The position numbers were made by a program, and so were the translations under genes. A stretch of DNA of 25,723 bases from an uncultured Eubacteriales bacterium (GTDB lineage Bacteria; Bacillota; Clostridia; Oscillospirales; Oscillospiraceae). The stretch spans positions 1 through 25,723 of the forward strand of contig UQGJ01000034.1 in the NCBI GenBank assembly GCA_900540545.1. The letters run 5' to 3'. The notes under the pieces are model-generated. The model had not been told where the DNA came from. It searched no databases and was given only the letters and a program-made list of their open reading frames with translations. Shown here in pieces: positions 22,246 through 25,723 of this stretch (its first letter is position 1; each line of letters opens with the position of its first letter).

Positions 22246-23004
22246 ATGATGTTTGATCTGACCGGCCGCAAGGCCATCGTCACAGGCGGGACCCGCGGCC
22301 TGGGACGAGGGATCGCCGAGGCCTATCATGAACAGGGCGCAGAGGTGGTCATCATCTCCACCTCCGACGCCTGCAAGCGCGCGGCGGAGGAGATTGCCGC
22401 GGACCACGGCGCGCCGGCGCACGGCGTGGCGTGCGACCTGTCCGACCGGGCCAGCCTGGAGCAGGGCTTCCAGGAGGCCCTGGCCCTGCTGGGCGGCCGC
22501 CTCGACATTCTGTTCAACAATGCCGGCATCAACCGCAACCACAAATCCCAGGACTTCCCCGTGGACGACTGGGACATCATCCGCAAGGTGAATTACGACG
22601 CGGTGTTCCTGATGAGCCAGATGGCCGCCAAGGTCATGATGGAGCAAAAGTATGGCCGCATCATCAATATGGCCTCCCTGCTGAGCGTCATCGGCGGCCG
22701 GATGTCCCTGGGGTATGCCGCGGCCAAGGGGGGCGTGGTCCAGATGAGCAAGGCCATGTCCAACGACTGGGCGCCCTACGGCATCACGGTCAACTGCATC
22801 GCCCCGGGCTATATGAACACCGACATGAACAAGGAGTACTGCGCCGACCTGTCCCGCAGCGGCCACCTTCTCGCCCGCATCCCCGCCGGGCGCTGGGGCG
22901 TGGAACGGGACCTGCGCGCCGCCAGCGTCTTTCTGGCCTCCGAGGAGGCCGACTACGTGACCGGCATCCTGCTCCCCGTGGACGGCGGGTTCCTGGCCTG
23001 GTAG
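22246..23004 (+). CDS. Short-chain dehydrogenase/reductase, KduD/FabG-like
   Basis: 252 residues, classical SDR: TGGTRGLGRG (13-22), NNAG (91-94), catalytic S144, Y157 and K161 (GYAAAKGG), and the C-terminal PVDGGF of the family. Similarity is greatest to the gluconate/3-oxoacyl reductase type groups, but this does not fix the substrate. The first of two adjacent ATGs (22246, 22249) is chosen; AAGAGG lies nine bases before it. The frame is open a further 29 codons upstream, but there it overlaps the end of the binding-protein gene without a domain. With the aldo/keto reductase of the opposite operon it provides a second oxidoreductase for the imported compound or its product. Confidence 0.88.
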   Translation: MMFDLTGRKAIVTGGTRGLGRGIAEAYHEQGAEVVIISTSDACKRAAEEIAADHGAPAHGVACDLSDRASLEQGFQEALALLGGRLDILFNNAGINRNHKSQDFPVDDWDIIRKVNYDAVFLMSQMAAKVMMEQKYGRIINMASLLSVIGGRMSLGYAAAKGGVVQMSKAMSNDWAPYGITVNCIAPGYMNTDMNKEYCADLSRSGHLLARIPAGRWGVERDLRAASVFLASEEADYVTGILLPVDGGFLAW

Positions 23005-23005
23005 C

Positions 23006-23503
23006 ATGATGTACACCGACAAGACACTGCATCAATTGTGCGTCCAGGAGGACGAGCTGGTGTTCGACCACTTTGATGCTCAGGACGCGTGGGACGTCGG
23101 GCGGCTTCTGATTGAGGCCGCCCGGCGGGAACCAAAGCCCATCGCCATGCAGGCGGTCCTGGACGGCTTCCCCGTGTTCCGCTACTTTCTGCCCGGCACG
23201 GGCCCCAATAACGCGTTCTGGATGGACAAAAAGTACAACACGGTCCACCGGACCGGGACCTCCTCCCTGCGGGCGGCGGTGGAGCTGGAATTGTCTGGCC
23301 TGCCGCCCGCGCCCTGGCAGCAAGACGAGGAGCACTACGCCCTGTGCGGCGGCGGATTTCCCATCCGGGTGCGGGGCCGGGGCGTCGTCGGCGCGTACTG
23401 CATCTCCGGGCTGCCCCACCTGGACGACCACCGCGTGCTGACCGCCGCGCTGGCCCGGCATTTGTGGCTGGACCCCGGCGCCCTGGCGGTGGATGCGCCA
23501 TGA
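23006..23503 (+). CDS. UPF0303 / heme-degrading-domain (HbpS/GlcG-like) protein
   Basis: 165 residues. The pattern DEELVFDHFDAQDAWDVGR-like start, AMQAVLDGFPVFRYFLPGT, NAFWMDKKYNTVHRTGTSS and the late GAYCISGLPHLDDH are landmarks of UPF0303 (YBR137W/HbpS-like fold). Family members are small cytosolic proteins; a heme or corrinoid link has been suggested from the fold family, but no reaction is secure. The start is one base after the SDR stop and lacks a clear ribosome binding site, so translation is probably coupled. The stop overlaps the next gene (ATGA). In this operon it may handle a tetrapyrrole cofactor for the MtaA-like enzyme, or the substrate itself; both are guesses. Confidence 0.78.
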   Translation: MMYTDKTLHQLCVQEDELVFDHFDAQDAWDVGRLLIEAARREPKPIAMQAVLDGFPVFRYFLPGTGPNNAFWMDKKYNTVHRTGTSSLRAAVELELSGLPPAPWQQDEEHYALCGGGFPIRVRGRGVVGAYCISGLPHLDDHRVLTAALARHLWLDPGALAVDAP

Positions 23504-24384
23504 AGAAGGCCCTGGCTTATGCCCTGGGGAGCTCCGTGATCTGGGGCTGCCTGCCTCTGTTCTGGCGGGCGCTGGACGCGCTCCCCCCGCTGTACATCCT
23601 GTCCAGCCGCATCCTGTGGGCGACGGTCTTTTCCGGGGCACTGATTCTTGCCGCGGGGCGCGCGGCCCAGCTCAAGGCGCTGCTTCTCAACCGGCGCGCC
23701 CTGCTGAAAAGCGCCGCCGCCGGCTGGATCATCGCGGGGAACTGGCTTCTGGGCATCATCGCGGTCAACAGCAGCCACACCTTGGACGCAACCATGGGGT
23801 CGTTTCTCAACTCCCTCACCTGTTGCCTGGCCGCCGCCCTCTTTTTCCGGGAAAGGCCCAACCGCACCCAACTGACCGGCATCGTGATCGCCCTGGCGGG
23901 GGTGCTGTGGATGGTGGCGTATCACCGTCAGTTCCCATGGATCGCGCTGTTTTTGGCCGGGACCTTCGGCCTGTACAGCACCCTGAAAAAGACCCTGGAC
24001 ACCGACGCGCTGACCGCCCTGTTCGTGGAGGGGGTGGCCATGCTCCCCCTCTGCCTGCCCTTTGTGCTCTATTCCGAGGCGCGGGGCGCGGGGGCCCTGG
24101 CGCTGCTGTCCCCGTCCCGCCTGTGGCTGGTGCCGGCCATCGGCGCCGTGACGGGGCTTCCTCTGGTGCTCTATGCAAAGAGCCTGAAGGTACTGCCGTT
24201 AGGTCTGGCGGGCTTTTTGCAGTACGTCACCTCCTTCCTCTCATTTTTGATCGCGGTGTTCCTGTTTCACGAATCGTTTTCAGGGGCCTACCTGGCCGGA
24301 TATTGCTTTATTTGGGCCGCCCTGGTCGTATTCACCTGGGGCAGTCTGCACCCCGTGAACCCGGCCACTGACCGGCAGCCATAG
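23500..24384 (+). CDS. rarD: RarD-type EamA-family transporter
   Basis: 294 residues with about ten membrane helices in two EamA repeats. NWLLGIIAVNSSHTLDATMGSFLNS corresponds to the NW-x-x-x-I-WAVN ... GYF-INP landmark of RarD, although the typical tryptophan and GYFI-NP residues are changed, so it is a divergent member. The ATG overlaps the preceding stop, while the frame is open upstream inside that gene. RarD proteins are annotated as chloramphenicol-sensitivity proteins, but true roles are in metabolite efflux. Here it may export the end product or a toxic intermediate of the operon's pathway. Confidence 0.82.
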   Translation: MKKALAYALGSSVIWGCLPLFWRALDALPPLYILSSRILWATVFSGALILAAGRAAQLKALLLNRRALLKSAAAGWIIAGNWLLGIIAVNSSHTLDATMGSFLNSLTCCLAAALFFRERPNRTQLTGIVIALAGVLWMVAYHRQFPWIALFLAGTFGLYSTLKKTLDTDALTALFVEGVAMLPLCLPFVLYSEARGAGALALLSPSRLWLVPAIGAVTGLPLVLYAKSLKVLPLGLAGFLQYVTSFLSFLIAVFLFHESFSGAYLAGYCFIWAALVVFTWGSLHPVNPATDRQP

Positions 24385-24445
24385 TTCTCCCCTGCGGACG
24401 CTTCGCTGAAGTGCTGGATGTACACAGCGGGCAATGAAAGAAAAA

Positions 24446-24475
24446 GGGGCCTGGACGGAAATCCGTCCAGGCCCC
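24446..24475. terminator. Bidirectional terminator between the island and the prophage cassette
   Basis: GGGGCCTGGACGG (24446-24458) and CCGTCCAGGCCCC (24463-24475) form a perfect 13-bp stem with loop AAAT. On the minus strand TTTTTC follows, on the plus strand CTCTGTTTTCC. It ends both converging units; the minus-strand T-tract is the better one. Confidence 0.8.
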
Positions 24476-24487
24476 GCTCTGTTTTCC

Positions 24488-24787
24488 TTATCCCAATCCG
24501 AGCTGCGCCAGTAAAAAGCCGAGGACGGCGGCCAGGAGCGCCCAGATGAGCTTGTCCACGATGCCGTCCCAGCGCTTGCCCGGCTTCTCGGTCAGCGCCC
24601 GGACGCCGCCCTTGATTTCCTTCACGTCGCTCTCCACTGTCTCCTGCCTGGTGGCCAGGACCTCCACCGAGGTCACCAGCTTGTCCAGATTGTCCTGCCG
24701 CCGCTCCACCTTGTCCAGCCGGTGGCTGTTGCCCCGGCTCCGCTGGTCCAGCTTTTCCAGCTTCACCGCCATCTCCTCCGGCCCCAT
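24488..24787 (-). CDS. XhlA-like phage membrane protein
   Basis: 99 residues. A long amphipathic coiled-coil region (about 5-70, with LDQRSRGNSHRLDKVERRQ and VESDVKEIKGGVRALTE), then a C-terminal membrane helix (LIWALLAAVLGFLLAQLGL). This layout is that of hemolysin XhlA-type proteins, which act with a holin and a lysin in phage lysis. The ATG is chosen over the GTG two codons upstream because AGGAGG lies seven bases before the ATG. It starts two bases after the preceding small gene ends. Confidence 0.72.
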   Translation of the reverse strand: MGPEEMAVKLEKLDQRSRGNSHRLDKVERRQDNLDKLVTSVEVLATRQETVESDVKEIKGGVRALTEKPGKRWDGIVDKLIWALLAAVLGFLLAQLGLG

Positions 24788-24789
24788 GC

Positions 24790-24966
24790 TCACCCCTCCT
24801 TCCGGGTAAAGAAATAGGTGACGATGGCCCCGTAGCTGGTACAGAACAGCCCCAGCGCCTCAGCGGGCGGGTCGAAGGGGCCGAACAGCAGGGCCGCCAT
24901 ACAGGCCGTCAGGCCCAGGGTGACGAGGCTCTTCACATCAATGAGCTTTGCAAATTTCTCTTTCAT
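24790..24966 (-). CDS. 58-residue holin-like membrane protein
   Basis: A small gene that fills the gap between the peptidase and XhlA-like genes. The protein begins MKEKFAKLIDVKSLVTLGLT, has two hydrophobic segments (about 13-29 and 38-52) separated by the turn GPFDPPAE, and ends in a charged tail (FFTRKEG). Size, two helices, charged ends and location between a lysin and an XhlA-like gene fit a phage holin or holin accessory. The ribosome binding site is weak (TAGGT), so coupling to the preceding gene, six bases away, is likely. Confidence 0.7.
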   Translation of the reverse strand: MKEKFAKLIDVKSLVTLGLTACMAALLFGPFDPPAEALGLFCTSYGAIVTYFFTRKEG

Positions 24967-24972
24967 AGGTAC

Positions 24973-25653
24973 CTACTTTCCGGCCTTCACGGCCTCATAC
25001 ATCCGCTGAAGCATGGCCCAAGTCTCCGCCCGGGTACAGGTGTCGTCGGGCCGGGTCCCGTCGGCAATGCCCATCGACACCACCCACTCCCGGTACTCCT
25101 CGTACCACGGCCCCGGCGCGGGCGTCACCTGAACCGTCGGCGTCTCCTTCGGCCAGAAGCACACGTACGCTTTCCGGCAGGCCTTCAACTCTGCCAGGGT
25201 CCCCGTGTTCCGCTTGGCCGTGTCCCCGCTGGGGTCGTTGATGGCCACGTTGGTGCCGTCGCACCCCCACCAGAGGATGTAGTGCCCGCCCGTGGTCCAC
25301 CGGCCCGGTCCCACGTGGCACACCACCAGTCCGCCCTCCCGCAGGCAGTCCAGGGCAACCTCCGTGTCCGTGGTCTCCTGGCATTTCAGCCCATAGGCCT
25401 GTCCTACGTGGGCGAACAGGCTCCGGGCCGTCCCGTTGCTCATGGTCCGGTCCCCGTGGTCGATGGCGAACTGGGCCATGGTTTCCGGGGTAATGGTCCT
25501 GTCCCCCGTCAGCTCCGCCGCCAGCATAGCCGCTGTGGTGGGACCGCACCCCGCCGTGCCGATGTAGTCCGGCCCGTCCGCCGGGTTGATGTCGTACAGC
25601 TTCCACCGCCACCGCGGGTCCAGCATGGAGTAGTATACCGGCCTGCTTTTCAT
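24973..25653 (-). CDS. C39-like cysteine peptidase with SLH-like tail; probable phage endolysin
   Basis: 226 residues without a signal peptide. Peptidase_C39-like domain (about 5-170): C36 in TAGCGPTTAAM, H124 in GGHYILWWG and N139/D140 in AINDPSG form a papain-like catalytic set. A C-terminal segment (about 180-220: EYREWVVSMGIADGTRPDD, then TRAETWAMLQRMYE) looks like a single SLH module, which may bind the cell wall. In this cassette with holin-like genes the best reading is a peptidoglycan-cleaving endolysin rather than a bacteriocin-processing protease. GGAGGCGGAGGC precedes the ATG, which overlaps the upstream stop (ATGA). Confidence 0.8.
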   Translation of the reverse strand: MKSRPVYYSMLDPRWRWKLYDINPADGPDYIGTAGCGPTTAAMLAAELTGDRTITPETMAQFAIDHGDRTMSNGTARSLFAHVGQAYGLKCQETTDTEVALDCLREGGLVVCHVGPGRWTTGGHYILWWGCDGTNVAINDPSGDTAKRNTGTLAELKACRKAYVCFWPKETPTVQVTPAPGPWYEEYREWVVSMGIADGTRPDDTCTRAETWAMLQRMYEAVKAGK

Positions 25654-25723
25654 GCCTCCGCCTCCAGCTCGTTGATTTGGTCCCGCAGCCCCTGCCGCTG
25701 GGCGTGGAGCGCGGCCAGGTCGT
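25650..25723 (-). CDS. C-terminal end of a coiled-coil protein (partial, enters from the right)
   Basis: Only the last 24 codons are in the window. The peptide contains DLAALHAQRQGLRDQI and ends NELEAEA before TGA, a heptad-like, charged sequence. The stop overlaps the peptidase start (ATGA), so it belongs to the same prophage operon. Its identity cannot be known from this fragment; a small tail-associated or hypothetical phage protein is likely. Confidence 0.6.
   Translation of the reverse strand, partial: DLAALHAQRQGLRDQINELEAEA

Noticed and set aside
1..25723. CRISPR array, rRNA genes or insertion sequence transposase
   Set aside because: No regularly spaced direct repeats, rRNA-like sequence or transposase frame was found on either strand.

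Overview
The window looks like chromosome of a GC-rich, spore-forming, butyrate-type Bacillota of the gut Oscillospiraceae kind (Flavonifractor / Lawsonibacter / Pseudoflavonifractor-like). This rests on clostridial crt and hbd genes, a SpoVB-type flippase, a VanY-type carboxypeptidase, Gram-positive ribosome binding sites and high GC third positions. The genus is inferred, not proven.

Left part (1-12.9 kb), apparently core genome. crt and hbd (minus strand) encode the crotonase and 3-hydroxybutyryl-CoA dehydrogenase steps of butyryl-CoA formation. A DUF554 membrane protein gene diverges from a three-gene signalling operon (OmpR-type regulator, histidine kinase, exported protein of unknown function). 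A VanY-like D,D-carboxypeptidase and a SpoVB/MurJ-superfamily flippase follow; both have their ribosome binding sites inside strong hairpins. A large membrane diguanylate cyclase with two periplasmic-binding-type sensor domains converges on the flippase and diverges from a short-chain dehydrogenase. A 240-bp hairpin-rich element with terminal inverted repeats separates the dehydrogenase from a pyridoxal/pyridoxamine kinase gene, which diverges from tRNA-Leu(UAG).

Middle (12.9-24.4 kb), an accessory catabolic/transport block. After the tRNA comes a 400-bp stretch without a clear gene, carrying stacked hairpins. Two divergent operons then flank an AT-rich 360-bp control region. On the minus strand are a GntR/FCD regulator, an aldo/keto reductase and an L-cysteine-desulfidase-like protein. 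On the plus strand are a MtaA-like uroporphyrinogen-decarboxylase-family protein, a complete LivHMGF-type ABC importer with its lipoprotein, a short-chain dehydrogenase, a UPF0303 protein and a RarD-type exporter. A 17-bp imperfect palindrome occurs twice, once just downstream of each divergent promoter, and is the best candidate operator for the GntR protein. The substrate is unknown. The thiol-type zinc methyltransferase site and the cysteine desulfidase together hint at a sulfur- or methyl-bearing amino-acid-like compound. This block is the best candidate for an undescribed system.

Right edge (24.4-25.7 kb). A minus-strand prophage lysis cassette: the end of a coiled-coil gene, a C39-like peptidase with an SLH-like tail, a 58-residue holin-like membrane protein and an XhlA-like protein, closed by a bidirectional terminator. 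The rest of the prophage would lie beyond the right edge. No CRISPR array, rRNA gene, integrase or transposase gene was seen.
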